Origin: Bacillota bacterium
GTDB lineage: Bacteria; Bacillota; Clostridia; Lachnospirales; Lachnospiraceae
DNA length: 64,000 nucleotides
Direction: 5' to 3'
Assembly (NCBI GenBank): GCA_023402845.1
Contig: JAEYFP010000033.1
Location: forward strand, 1 to 64,000
Numbering within the stretch: the first letter of the stretch is position 1; each line of letters opens with the position of its first letter. The translations under genes and the position numbers were made by a program. The notes beneath the pieces are model-generated. The model searched no databases and was not told the DNA's origin. It saw only the letters and a list, made by a program, of their open reading frames with translations. Of the stretch, positions 1 through 8,975 are shown piece by piece.

Positions 1-1
1 T

Positions 2-160
2 TGCGCCTTGGGATCAAACAATTCAGAAACTTTGCAAGATCAAAATGGAGTAAAATGCTCGCATTCCGGAATTCTAGCAATAGGATCCGGAATATTTTTT
101 AGGAATACCCCGAAATTATGCGCTTACGAAAGAACCTATTTGACGGTTACAGTATATTAG
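2..160 (+). CDS. C-terminal fragment of an unrecognised protein, cut by the window edge
   Basis: A frame is open from the first bases of the window to a TAG at 158-160 and gives 52 residues with no start codon visible. The composition (GSNNSET, then GILAIGSGIFF) is not one I recognise. It could be the tail of a gene that begins before the window or chance coding in a decayed region. Nothing else supports it, so it is recorded only as a possible partial gene. Confidence 0.2.
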   Translation, partial: CALGSNNSETLQDQNGVKCSHSGILAIGSGIFFRNTPKLCAYERTYLTVTVY

Positions 161-435
161 TTTAAAGGTAATAATATTTTTTCAACAAATCAGCTATGTT
201 GGCCATGTAGTAAAGTACTTCTATTTAGCTGCATAGTGAGAGTGTGGTGCTCTTAAATCATAGCAATTAGTGGCCCAACAATTATCAAACATTTACAGAT
301 AGATATGAGATGTGAGCTTAGAGATTGTATTGTTAAATAAATATGTATTGTCAACATTATAGATTATGATACTTGAGGGGATTAATCTAAGTGTAGTTAT
401 TTATATAAATAGATTGATTAGAGTAGGAGGTAGTT
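161..435. other. Intergenic region upstream of the candidate nuclease gene
   Basis: This AT-rich stretch has no convincing gene. It holds a short inverted repeat, TAGATTA at 360-366 and TAATCTA at 383-389, about 50 bases before the next start codon, which could be an operator. An AGGAGG ribosome binding site (425-430) precedes the ATG at 436. No clear -35/-10 pair stands out. Confidence 0.4.
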
Positions 436-2493
436 ATGGCGCTTCAAGCAACAAATGCGGGGATAGATTATCAACAGAGAGTCTCGGCATTCTTTTTAGT
501 GCTAATGTTACGACATAAGGATATGGATTTATTTTTACCAGGAGCGAATGGTAAAATTCAGTGGATACAATTTGAGAGTATGGAAGATATTGATGATATG
601 GTGTTAGCCAATGATAAAGGGAATAGTTATTATTTTCAAATAAAAAGAAGAATTTCCTTTCAAAATACTCCTAATTCCGAACTACATAAAACTTGTGTAC
701 AATTTGTTAAGCAATACGAAAAGGGAAAAGGAAAGAGGGAGAATTATTATCTAATTACAACGGAGGAATCATCTAATACATTAACTGAACGGCTAAAAAG
801 GTTGCTTAATAATATTCGGGTTTCAAATAGTTTAAAAATATCATCTTTAAATAAAGAGGACAAGAGAATACTTGATGATTTTACAAATATGATTGAATTG
901 ATCTTTTTACAAATAGCAGGATATGCAATTTCGAGAGATACTTTACTTGAATTGTGCAGGAGAATATACATAGTAACTCTTAATGTGGAAAAAGAGAAAA
1001 GTGATGAACGTGTGGCATTGGCAATTCTTTATTCAGGTAAATCTCAAGATGTTCGGTATATTTGGGATACATTAATTGCCCAAGCTCTTTATTATGCAAC
1101 TAACAGGATGAAAGTACAAAAAGAGTTTTTAGAGAAAGAATATGAAACTTATCTTTTAAGTAAAGAACAAAAAATTAAAAGTGGTGAACCTTTTTTCGAA
1201 ATTGAAACAGAATCCATAGTACAGATTGGATATGATATTATTTTGGGACAGTCGGCGGAACTGTTGGAAGCAATGGGGAGGAAGGAGGAGTTAGAGGACT
1301 ATGTGGTTTTACAATTATATAGATTTGATGAAACTGGCAAAAAGAATATATCATTTTATACACCCCCAGATGTGTTGACAATGCCCAATGATTTACGTGT
1401 AAATGTTATTCAAAGGTTTTCATCTATCAAAGGGTTAGACCGTTTTATGGAAGAGCAGGGGAGTTTATTACAAAAACATAGTATAATCTTTTTTGGGGGA
1501 AAAGGGGAAGGGCAAGAGGATGATTTTCCGCAAGCACAATTACATAAAAAATGGGTTGAAGATATTATTCATTCAAATGAATTTTGTGAACAAAGAAAAT
1601 GTATCCATTGTGAAGAGAGTATATTTGATAGGTCATTTATTATAGAAATTGATAATGTAAATGAGAAACTTAAAGTTGGTCTAGTGCATGAAGAGTGTCT
1701 TCGGCCTGTAGATAGAATTTTAGGTATTATTAATATTCCATTTTATCAGGAATTTAGCTACTTAAATAAATTTGATATAGAAAGTTGGATTAGTAATTTA
1801 ATTGATGGACAACGCCTATTAGCTAATCTCGAATTAAGACATATTACATCTGCTAACATGTTTTGGAGTGATAATATTGAAAAGAATAAAAAGGGACGGT
1901 TTTGTATAAAAGCGCATTTAGAAGATGGAGATGTAACTTATGTGACGCAACGAGGTTTTGTTCACCGAGGGTCTGAAGAGAGTATTTTAGATGATGTGAA
2001 TTTTATGAATAACTCATTGGAAAAACAAAAAGAAGACCCAATCGTTTATATAAAAAGTACATGGGAAAGCGGAAATTATAGTATGTTGAAAAATAGGACA
2101 GAGATTAGCGAAGAACTTGTAGTATGTAAATCATATGAATGTGTTCAATATACTTCTGAAATTCGTGAATTATTTGATACAAAAGGACATTATTATGCAC
2201 CATTGGCGTTTATTAGAATTGATGATGAAATTATTTTAGTTAATGGACATTTATTTCTGCTGTCAAATCCATTTGAATTAGACAAATATCTGGAAAATTG
2301 GAAAAAGCACTTGGGGATTGATTTTACCGAAGTTGCGTATCAAGTTGATGGGGTTTATTCTGATCAAGAGATGGATCAGTTAATGGGGGCGGTTTTTGCA
2401 GACGATATCTCTGTTATTGTAAACCCCTGGTTTGGAAAAGATGAAGAATTGCTTAGAGGTATAGTAATATTTGAATTTAATAGTCCTTGTTAG
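436..2493 (+). CDS. Candidate defence effector: N-terminal DUF4297/Cap4-like PD-(D/E)XK nuclease domain plus zinc knuckle
   Basis: The 685-aa protein opens with a segment typical of the DUF4297/Cap4 dsDNA-nuclease group: AGIDYQQRV at residues 8-16, acidic residues around 50-54 (EDIDD) and YFQIKRR at 66-72. This fits a PD-(D/E)XK fold with Q68 and K70 in the QxK position. A probable zinc knuckle follows, with C389-x2-C392 and H418-x2-C421. The remaining 250 residues match nothing I know. In known systems such nuclease domains degrade DNA once an attached sensor is triggered. Here no cyclase or partner ATPase is adjacent. The next gene is a broken HEPN-type defence gene, so a small defence island is likely. 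Function is inferred; an unrelated Mrr-like restriction enzyme is the alternative. Confidence 0.55.
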   Translation: MALQATNAGIDYQQRVSAFFLVLMLRHKDMDLFLPGANGKIQWIQFESMEDIDDMVLANDKGNSYYFQIKRRISFQNTPNSELHKTCVQFVKQYEKGKGKRENYYLITTEESSNTLTERLKRLLNNIRVSNSLKISSLNKEDKRILDDFTNMIELIFLQIAGYAISRDTLLELCRRIYIVTLNVEKEKSDERVALAILYSGKSQDVRYIWDTLIAQALYYATNRMKVQKEFLEKEYETYLLSKEQKIKSGEPFFEIETESIVQIGYDIILGQSAELLEAMGRKEELEDYVVLQLYRFDETGKKNISFYTPPDVLTMPNDLRVNVIQRFSSIKGLDRFMEEQGSLLQKHSIIFFGGKGEGQEDDFPQAQLHKKWVEDIIHSNEFCEQRKCIHCEESIFDRSFIIEIDNVNEKLKVGLVHEECLRPVDRILGIINIPFYQEFSYLNKFDIESWISNLIDGQRLLANLELRHITSANMFWSDNIEKNKKGRFCIKAHLEDGDVTYVTQRGFVHRGSEESILDDVNFMNNSLEKQKEDPIVYIKSTWESGNYSMLKNRTEISEELVVCKSYECVQYTSEIRELFDTKGHYYAPLAFIRIDDEIILVNGHLFLLSNPFELDKYLENWKKHLGIDFTEVAYQVDGVYSDQEMDQLMGAVFADDISVIVNPWFGKDEELLRGIVIFEFNSPC

Positions 2494-2633
2494 TTGAGTA
2501 AAATAAAAATGGATTTATGTTAGATTCGAAGCACTTGGCAATATGTAAGAGGCAACTTTAAAAAGTATCGCATAGCAGCTAAAAGTATACTAGTCAGAGT
2601 AGAAGAAGTAAATTAGTTTTAGGAGGGATACAT

Positions 2634-3784
2634 ATGTTCAAAGGGCTAATTGATTATCAAAATGGGAAGATACCATTCATAATAGATAATTATCAAATGG
2701 ACTTATTTTCAGAAAATGAATTGCTTACCCAATTTGCAAAAGAATATAATTTTAAGACAAATTATATATTGACAGGGCAGTGCTTTGATATGGGCAATAC
2801 ACCTCGGAACATCACCTTTTTGGTTGAAAGATCAATTGGAAACACTTGCTATTTAACATGTTTTATTATAAATAATTTAAGTTTTGACAAAAAGTTCGAT
2901 ACAATAAGCTTTGAAGCAAGTGTACTTGATAGTATTTTTCGATACAAATACCATTATTTGGATTTGTCTCGAGATGGGGTTAATCTTGCTGCGGAACAAA
3001 GAGAAATATATTCAATGCCGTTTAATATTTGTGGGTGTACATATGAATTAAAATATTTGATTGGCCAAAACAACCATATGGGTTTTTTAGAAAGCTTTAA
3101 AATGTGTGATAAAACATCCGTACGCTTACAAACAACTCAAATTGAAGAATGCTATAGAATTACTCTTTTAATGAATAGATTTCTAAATTTATTACTTCCA
3201 CCGCCGATGTTCCCTTTGAACGAATTACGCTTTCTGAAAATGGATTTGTTGCTGCCCATTTTTATTGCAAATGTGTTTCAAATAACTCTATAATAGACTT
3301 GGACGTGATGTTTTGTGAGTTTCCAGTTATGAAATATACTGCTAAAATACTTGATAATTTAGCGCTTGAGTTAGATACCAAGATAACCCAAAGCATCCCC
3401 TTGGGACACCTTACAAATCTTGGAGATTTCTATACCCCACACAGATTTATAGAACAGATTACAGCATTTGAGTATCTATTTGAAAAATTGGAACCCCAAA
3501 AAGCAAAAGACAAGAAATTCCCTTTGAAAGCTGAGTTAAAACTAATGTTTGATGTTTTTCCAGAGATATTGAAAGGTAGCCGTATAAACTCTGATGAAAT
3601 CGCAAATCGCATCAAGGAATTGCGTATAAATATTGTTCATGGGTACGCTTACTATTACAATTTTAGCAATGATCAATTATGCATTATTAAAATTGCCGAT
3701 TTAATACAACGAATGAGTCTTAAGCTTATTGGTTTTGATAATTCTGAAATTGACGAATTTAGAAAAATTGTAATAGCTTTTTAA
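2634..3784 (+). pseudogene. ApeA-like HEPN anti-phage protein, split by a frameshift
   Basis: The first half (2634-3293, 219 aa) starts at an ATG behind AGGAGG. The second half continues in the -1 frame to 3784, and that frame is open back to about 3197. Joined near 3195-3215 they give a protein of about 380 aa. The C-terminal half carries an R-x4-H motif (Arg at 3623-3625, His at 3638-3640) in a helical segment, the signature of HEPN ribonucleases. The overall layout, a beta-rich N-terminus and a HEPN C-terminus, resembles ApeA-type abortive-infection proteins. A one-base deletion is the simplest explanation; programmed -1 frameshifting or a sequencing error are alternatives. It lies 140 bases after the candidate nuclease gene on the same strand. 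Confidence 0.55.
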
Positions 3785-4194
3785 ACTTCTCATTATCCAT
3801 ATAATGCGAATGTAGGACATACTTGAGAGTGATATTTTATAGCACAGATACTTAATAGATGGGGTAGAAAGGTTATCCCCCTCTATAATATGTTAGTATG
3901 TTTTCGCCATGTAGTATAAAACTCCCGTCCACAGGAATGTTGAGACGGTTTGTTTGCTGGAGAGAAAAGCTTGATTTTATGAGGACTTGCGGGATTGTTT
4001 AAGATAAATGGAGTTGTGTTTTTGTAAAAATCTGTTTGGTGTGACCGAATCTCAGATGGGGATGGGGTAATGCCAAAATGTTAAAATAGGGCTTTTGCCA
4101 AAAAGTATTGAGTTTCGCCGGATAGTGTGACAAATCGGCGAATATTGATACAAATGGTAAAGGCCCTATTTTTTGAAGTAGAGTCCGGTACAAA
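3785..4194. other. Non-coding stretch before the IS66 debris, with a small inverted repeat
   Basis: No credible gene is present. A perfect 10-base inverted repeat, AAAATAGGGC (4083-4092) and GCCCTATTTT (4163-4172), encloses 70 bases and could fold as a long hairpin or be the remnant of a small element. Otherwise I see nothing. Confidence 0.35.
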
Positions 4195-4214
4195 GTAAGC
4201 GTCTAATAAGTACG
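4195..4214 (+). repeat. Left terminal inverted repeat of the IS66 element
   Basis: The sequence GTAAGCGTCTAATAAG at 4195 matches the conserved IS66 terminus (GTAAGCG). Its partner at the other end is absent. Confidence 0.6.
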
Positions 4215-4307
4215 TGTATAGATTTTTTGTTTTACCTATGGGATAATGATCCATATTCTAAAAATGCTTAAGGTTCTTAAGTACCTTAAGGGATTGGAGA
4301 CTTATCT

Positions 4308-4682
4308 ATGGATTCCCTGACTTTAACTACCCATGGACGGAACCTCAAACTTTGGCTTTCTCGAATTCGTGACTGCAGAGCAAGCGGACAGACAGTTTCT
4401 TGCTGGTGCGAACATAATGGGGTTGGTATTAAATCTTATTATTACTGGATGCGTAAGATAAAACGCGAGGCATTTGATGCTCTGCCGGAGAAACAAAAAA
4501 TCAAAGCTCCAGTTTCTCCTTCAACCAACACCTTTTTTGCTGAACTTCCAAAGCATAGAAAAGCTCCCACAGAAGACACTGCAGTATTGATCCGGTTTGG
4601 TGCCACCATATTAGAGATCCAGAACGGAGCGGAGAAGGCAACCATTGAACATACGCTCCGTATCATAAAGAGCCTATGTTAG
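4308..4682 (+). CDS. tnpA: IS66 accessory protein TnpA (OrfA)
   Basis: This 124-aa protein has the IS66 OrfA pattern: WLSRIRDCRASGQTVSCWC at residues 14-32, then YYYWMRKIKR, the helix-turn-helix segment of IS66 accessory proteins. The C-terminal ILEIQNGA and LRIIKSL segment is also typical. It overlaps the start of tnpB by 7 bases, as is normal in the family. Full length and apparently intact, but without a complete TnpC it has no transposase to serve. Confidence 0.75.
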   Translation: MDSLTLTTHGRNLKLWLSRIRDCRASGQTVSCWCEHNGVGIKSYYYWMRKIKREAFDALPEKQKIKAPVSPSTNTFFAELPKHRKAPTEDTAVLIRFGATILEIQNGAEKATIEHTLRIIKSLC

Positions 4683-5086
4683 GAGATATCAGGGGAGCAG
4701 AACATATCTACCTGGCCTGCGGCAAAACAGATATGAGAAAGTCCATTGATGGCTTGTCTGCTGTTGTGCAGCATAACTTTCAGCTTGATCCTTTTTCCAA
4801 CAGTCTTTTTCTTTTCTGCGGCCGCAAATCCAACCGCATCAAAGCCCTATATTGGGAAGGCGTATTTCTGTTCTGTGGAAAGCGTTCCGATCGTTGCAAA
4901 GGATTACTATGGATGGGCACGGGATTTCTATTGCTTTATAAACGCTTTGAGGATGGCAGGCTTTCCTGGCCAAGAACTACGCAGGAAGCAGCCGAACTCA
5001 CAGAAGAACAATACAATTATTTAATGCTGGGCCTAAATCCCCTGGAGCCTAAAATCAAAGATGTTGATCCTAAAAAAATATATTAA
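4676..5086 (+). CDS. tnpB: IS66 accessory protein TnpB (OrfB) with an internal duplication
   Basis: The start (MLGDIRGAEHIYLACGKTDM) and end (the LSWPRTTQEA segment and the acidic tail) are standard IS66 TnpB. The middle contains the core block twice: FLFCGRKSNRIKALYWEG, then FLFCGKRSDRCKGLLWMG. The protein is therefore 136 aa instead of about 115. The two copies differ at several residues, so the duplication is either old or arose by recombination between related elements. The family protein is needed for transposition, but this form is likely non-functional. Confidence 0.7.
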   Translation: MLGDIRGAEHIYLACGKTDMRKSIDGLSAVVQHNFQLDPFSNSLFLFCGRKSNRIKALYWEGVFLFCGKRSDRCKGLLWMGTGFLLLYKRFEDGRLSWPRTTQEAAELTEEQYNYLMLGLNPLEPKIKDVDPKKIY

Positions 5087-5357
5087 TGTTTGTGCAAAAC
5101 AGAGAAAATATTGTCCTGTTTTATCTCATAAATAGTGCTGTCTTCCTCATGAAATCAGTGTTCCCAGATGGCTGTCAAAGCAATGTCCATGCCTTTTGTC
5201 ATCAATTTTTGAACCTTGAAAACTCTATATTCCCGACTACTTCAAATAACCTTTTGCAACACCTGAGGACGTGTCAAAATGACGGATCCTCTCTTTTGAC
5301 AGATTCGCTTTTCTACGGATGGTCTGCTATACTTTACTTAAAGGAAAGGCGGTCAGT

Positions 5358-5417
5358 ATGTGTCAAAAATTCACTTCCGATGAACTGGATATCATAAATC
5401 ACGAAACCAAACAATGA
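5358..5417 (+). pseudogene. N-terminal stub of IS66 transposase TnpC
   Basis: An ATG at 5358 opens a 19-codon frame, MCQKFTSDELDIINHETKQ, which resembles the first residues of IS66 TnpC, and a TGA follows at 5415. It sits about 270 bases after tnpB, in the place where tnpC should start. The remaining roughly 500 residues are missing. Positions 5418-5680 show no further coding similarity. Confidence 0.5.
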
Positions 5418-5680
5418 GGGAAGGGAAGGAAGGTGCAAAAAAGAAGGGTGCATTTTAAGTTTCTGCAACCCTTCCCTCTGGAATGACTTTATCTGTGCTA
5501 TTCTGCTTTGTTTCATGCGGTAATTACCGAGGGATTGCGAAGTGCAATACCCGAACCGCATTTCCCTTTGTCCTGCAACTGTATGTTATAATTCCTACGG
5601 TAGTTATCGTGCAATTTTCATCTTCTTTTATAGTTTGCAACACTAAAGACAGATACAAGTATTTTACTCTATTTTTAGTT

Positions 5681-5857
5681 TTAACAGCTAGCTTTGGCAG
5701 CTTCGCTCCATGATGCAAGGTGTTCAAGCTGCTCATCCGACATATCTTCATTTGTCCGTTGTGCCAACAGGTAAGTCAGATATCTATAGGTGTTTAGATC
5801 ATTCGCTTTTGCCATTTTAACCATGGTATAAAATGGATTCACAGCAGCGGTAACTAC
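5681..5857 (-). pseudogene. C-terminal fragment of an IS66 transposase TnpC on the opposite strand
   Basis: Read on the minus strand, 58 codons end at TAA (5681-5683). They give FYTMVKMAKANDLNTYRYL and then DEQLEHLASWSE, which matches the conserved tail of IS66 TnpC. A stop lies immediately upstream in frame, so only the tail survives. Its orientation opposes the tnpA/tnpB fragment. This implies either two different IS66 insertions or an inversion. Confidence 0.6.
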
Positions 5858-5963
5858 ATGTAGTCAAATGATTATGAACAGTATATGAAAAAAGCCTGGC
5901 GGATGGCATTTTATTTGTGGGCTAACGTGAGGATTAATTTCTTATTTTTACTTGTATTAAATC

Positions 5964-6090
5964 TTGACATAGCACCAGGATAATGAGATTATCCACATGT
6001 CGTAAATTGTGAGATGGTTCTCCTTGCTTTCTATCACTCGCTGTGCTAGCGTAGTGTTAGGAGTGATAGAAGCTGATAGAAGGAGTGATA
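5964..6090 (+). promoter_or_regulatory. Promoter with palindromic operator and upstream hairpin for the AlbA_2-type gene
   Basis: TTGACA lies at 5964-5969, with a weak -10 (GATTAT, 5987-5992) 17 bases later. The -10 is embedded in a perfect dyad, GGATAAT-GAG-ATTATCC (5978-5994). In the leader, TTCTATCACTC (6029-6039) can pair with GAGTGATAGAA (6061-6071) over a 21-base loop. GGAGTGATA also occurs twice (6060-6068 and 6082-6090), the second copy containing the ribosome binding site. Operator control and leader-hairpin control are inferred. Confidence 0.45.
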
Positions 6091-6092
6091 CT

Positions 6093-7403
6093 ATGAAGCT
6101 GTATAAAAGTGAAACTGTTGAATTGAAGGAAATTTATACTCCTGATTTAAAAAAAGAAATTGTTGCATTTGCAAATACAAATGGTGGAATAATCTATGTT
6201 GGTGTGCAAGATAATGGAGAAATTGTTGGACTTGAAAATGCTGACTTTGTGATGCAACAGATATCAAATTCTTTAAGAGATAGTATTCGTCCTGATGTCT
6301 CCATGTTTACAAATATTGAGCTACTGCAAAAAGATAATAAGTACTTTGTTAAACTAATGGTTAGTCAAGGAACAAAAAAGCCGTACTATCTTTCGGACAA
6401 AGGACTAAAACCAACAGGTGTATACGTTAGAAGTGGAACAACATCTGCTCCAGCACCTGAAGATGCTATTTGCATGATGATAAAAATGACCGATGGTGAT
6501 TCATTTGAAAGTAACCGTTCTCTCATACAAGAACTGACCTTTACTAGTTTAAATAAAGAGATGGAAAGAAGAAACTTAGAATTTTCTGAAGTGCAGATGA
6601 AAAACTTAGGCATTCTTTCATCTGATGATATTTATACAAATATGGGATTACTGGTTTCAGATCAGTGCAAACATTCTGTCAAATTTGCTGCTTTTCAAGG
6701 CTCCGATAAATTGGTCTTTAAAGATCGAAAGGAACTGACAGGCTCTCTATTTGCTCAACTGACAGACGCTTATAAAACCATAGATTTTTATAATGGAACA
6801 AAAGCTACCTTCCATGATTTACTACGTACGGATGAAAGAGATTACCCGGAAGCTGCTGTTCGTGAAGCATTGCTAAATGCCATTGTCCACAGAGAATATT
6901 CCTTTAGTGGCAGCACAATTATTAACATCTATTCTGACCGCTTAGAGATTATCTCCTTAGGTGGATTGGTTTCAGGTTTATCATTGGAGGCAGCTATGCT
7001 TGGAGCATCTCAACCCAGAAATGAAAAACTTGCAAGCTTATTTTATAGAATGAAGCTAATTGAGGCATACGGAACAGGTATTAGCAAGATAATTAGTTGC
7101 TATAAAGGTTTACCTGTGCAACCCAAGTTTGAGAATGTAGAGGGGGCATTTCGGGTTATTCTACCTAACACACATGTACAAGAGTTAAATGCAGAAGATG
7201 AAAAGTATTTACCGATACTCAGCTTATTTGAAAAACAAAAAGAAATCACTCGAAGTGATGTTGAAGAAACCCTTGGGATTGGAACAACTCACGCAATTAA
7301 TATGCTCAAAGAAATGCTGGAAAAAGGACTTATCAAAAAAGTTGGTAACGGTAGGCTGACAAGGTATGTGGTTGGAACGGGCTTCTTGAATTCGGAAAGG
7401 TGA
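6093..7403 (+). CDS. AlbA_2 domain / RecG-like ATP-binding transcriptional regulator
   Basis: The protein starts at MKLYKSETVELKE, behind GAAGGAG and downstream of the visible promoter, so the longer upstream frame was not used. It is 436 aa. Residues 1-120 form an AlbA_2 (Schlafen-like) domain with FANTNGGIIYVGVQDNG. The central part carries the HATPase_c_4 segment with REALLNAIVHREYS. The C-terminus is a winged helix (TRSDVEETLGIG and on). Such proteins are often called RecG-like but lack helicase motifs. They are usually treated as DNA-binding regulators, sometimes beside defence genes. The palindromes in its own promoter make autoregulation plausible. Confidence 0.7.
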   Translation: MKLYKSETVELKEIYTPDLKKEIVAFANTNGGIIYVGVQDNGEIVGLENADFVMQQISNSLRDSIRPDVSMFTNIELLQKDNKYFVKLMVSQGTKKPYYLSDKGLKPTGVYVRSGTTSAPAPEDAICMMIKMTDGDSFESNRSLIQELTFTSLNKEMERRNLEFSEVQMKNLGILSSDDIYTNMGLLVSDQCKHSVKFAAFQGSDKLVFKDRKELTGSLFAQLTDAYKTIDFYNGTKATFHDLLRTDERDYPEAAVREALLNAIVHREYSFSGSTIINIYSDRLEIISLGGLVSGLSLEAAMLGASQPRNEKLASLFYRMKLIEAYGTGISKIISCYKGLPVQPKFENVEGAFRVILPNTHVQELNAEDEKYLPILSLFEKQKEITRSDVEETLGIGTTHAINMLKEMLEKGLIKKVGNGRLTRYVVGTGFLNSER

Positions 7404-7601
7404 ATTGGTTCTAGGTAAAAGAAAAGCTATGAACATTTTTGAGAGAAATATGCTATGGCTATATATAAATAACGCTGAAGAGCTCCTACACTAAAGTGCT
7501 ATTGCCCATTCAAAAAAAATATTTATAAATTCAGAACTATCTAAAGATTATGATTTTGTAATGGTGGATAAATGTATAAAGAAGATTTGGAGGAGGTCGC
7601 A

Positions 7602-8318
7602 ATGAATGATTTAATTACAAACATAGAAAAACTTCACACAACAGAATTAGGAGCAGTACGTATAAAGAAAAATCTACATTTAGACACTGATGATGTTATA
7701 GAGTGGTGCAAGGAAACGATAAAACAAGCTGATATTATCATTGGGCAGGGTAAAAATTGGTACGCTTACTGCAAAGGTATCGTTATAACCGTAAACGCAC
7801 AGAGCAATACGATTATTACAGCTCACAAGATAAATGCAAAAGTTCGTACTATGGAAAAATCCGAATATGCTTGCTTAAACGAGTTTTTGTACCAAGCAAT
7901 TTTCATTCCTGATGGAAAAGACATTCCGCCAAGAAGTATTATAAATGAACCTAAAATATTTGTCTACATTAAAGATTTCGGAACACGAACTGGTGATATA
8001 AGTGTAGTTGCAGAACAAAATGGTCAAATTATCGGTGCGGCATGGACTAGAATTATACCGGCTTACGGACACTTGGATGATAACACCCCCGAACTTGCTA
8101 TTTCGATATTGCCAGAGTTTCGGGGTTATGGTATAGGAACGAAGCTTATGAATAAACTATTTAAACTGCTTAAAAAAGATGGATACGAGAGAACTTCGCT
8201 TTCGGTTCAAAAGGACAATCACGCTGTTCGATTTTACCGGCGTCTTGGATATGAAATAACGAGTGAAAAAATAGACCATGTTGGACACGAGGATTATTTA
8301 ATGATAAAAGCATTATAA
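7602..8318 (+). CDS. DUF3781 domain fused to a GNAT acetyltransferase
   Basis: The start at 7602 is chosen because GGAGGAGG lies directly upstream; an ATG ten codons earlier has no ribosome binding site. Residues 1-80 match the DUF3781 pattern (KLHTTELGAVRIKKNL, then GKNWYAY, then ITVNAQSNTIITAH). After a linker, residues from about 120 form a GNAT fold with the acetyl-CoA loop EFRGYGIGTKLM and the C-terminal NHAVRFYRRLGYE. The two domains are usually separate proteins, so this is a fusion. The substrate is unknown. The next gene, DUF3788, is on the same strand 65 bases downstream. Confidence 0.7.
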   Translation: MNDLITNIEKLHTTELGAVRIKKNLHLDTDDVIEWCKETIKQADIIIGQGKNWYAYCKGIVITVNAQSNTIITAHKINAKVRTMEKSEYACLNEFLYQAIFIPDGKDIPPRSIINEPKIFVYIKDFGTRTGDISVVAEQNGQIIGAAWTRIIPAYGHLDDNTPELAISILPEFRGYGIGTKLMNKLFKLLKKDGYERTSLSVQKDNHAVRFYRRLGYEITSEKIDHVGHEDYLMIKAL

Positions 8319-8383
8319 GAAAATAGCACTGCAAGTCAATTGGCTGGCTGAGATAAATGTTCTCGAGTTTATAGGAGGAAAAA

Positions 8384-8845
8384 ATGAACAAGCCACAACA
8401 ACTGTTACGTGACGCTAACATAAAACCAACTGCGGAAATAATTGCTGATGGTTTGGGAGCAACGAACAGTACTTATATAAAATTTCTTGAGGAATTGAAA
8501 AAACATCGCATTTCACTTATGGATTGGCGATACTATAATGACGGAAAAGCTTGGCTTTCAAAAGGCGAATATAAATGGACAACAATACGAGGAACCAACA
8601 AAGTAAAACCGATATTTTGGCTATCGATATGGGAAGGATTCTTTAAAGTATCATTTTTCTTTTCGGCAAAGATACGGATAAAGCTTCTATCCTTACCAAT
8701 TAGCACCGATGCTAAAGAAATAATTAAGAATACTGAAGCGACGGGAAAAACGTTGAAATCCATATCAATTATTTTTGATATAAATGATGTCTGTCAACTT
8801 AATGATGTATATGTATTGGCAGAGTTCCGAAAAGAGAACATATAG
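8384..8845 (+). CDS. DUF3788 family protein
   Basis: The 153-aa product shows the DUF3788 hallmarks: LLRDANIKPTAEIIADGLG at the N-terminus, DWRYYNDGKAWLSKGEYKW around residue 50, and FWLSIWEGFFKVSFFF. The family is small, cytosolic and of unknown function. A GGAGG lies 7 bases before the ATG. It may be co-transcribed with the preceding DUF3781-GNAT gene. Full length for the family. Confidence 0.7.
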   Translation: MNKPQQLLRDANIKPTAEIIADGLGATNSTYIKFLEELKKHRISLMDWRYYNDGKAWLSKGEYKWTTIRGTNKVKPIFWLSIWEGFFKVSFFFSAKIRIKLLSLPISTDAKEIIKNTEATGKTLKSISIIFDINDVCQLNDVYVLAEFRKENI

Positions 8846-8975
8846 TGCAAATTCCACTTCAGACACAGAGAAACTAAAATTTGCAAAGGGGAAGAAAACA
8901 AAACGTGCAAAAATTGTGATGGATGACAACATGACGAAGAACTGCTTGTTTGGAAATCTCAAACAACTGCTGTGA

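Larger units (their letters stand above)
4195..5417 (+). mobile_element. Partial IS66-family element (left end, tnpA, tnpB, start of tnpC)
   Basis: The segment begins with GTAAGCGTC at 4195, the usual terminal motif of IS66-family elements. It then carries tnpA, tnpB and only the first 19 codons of the transposase tnpC, in normal order. No right end matching the left terminal repeat was found nearby. The element is therefore truncated and cannot transpose by itself. Confidence 0.75.

Noticed and set aside
121..127. CGCTTAC near the left edge could be an inverted IS66 end
   Set aside because: Seven bases occur by chance several times in the window, and the surrounding sequence does not resemble an IS end.
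3999..4193. 64-codon minus-strand frame before the IS66 end
   Set aside because: No ribosome binding site or known similarity; composition looks non-coding.
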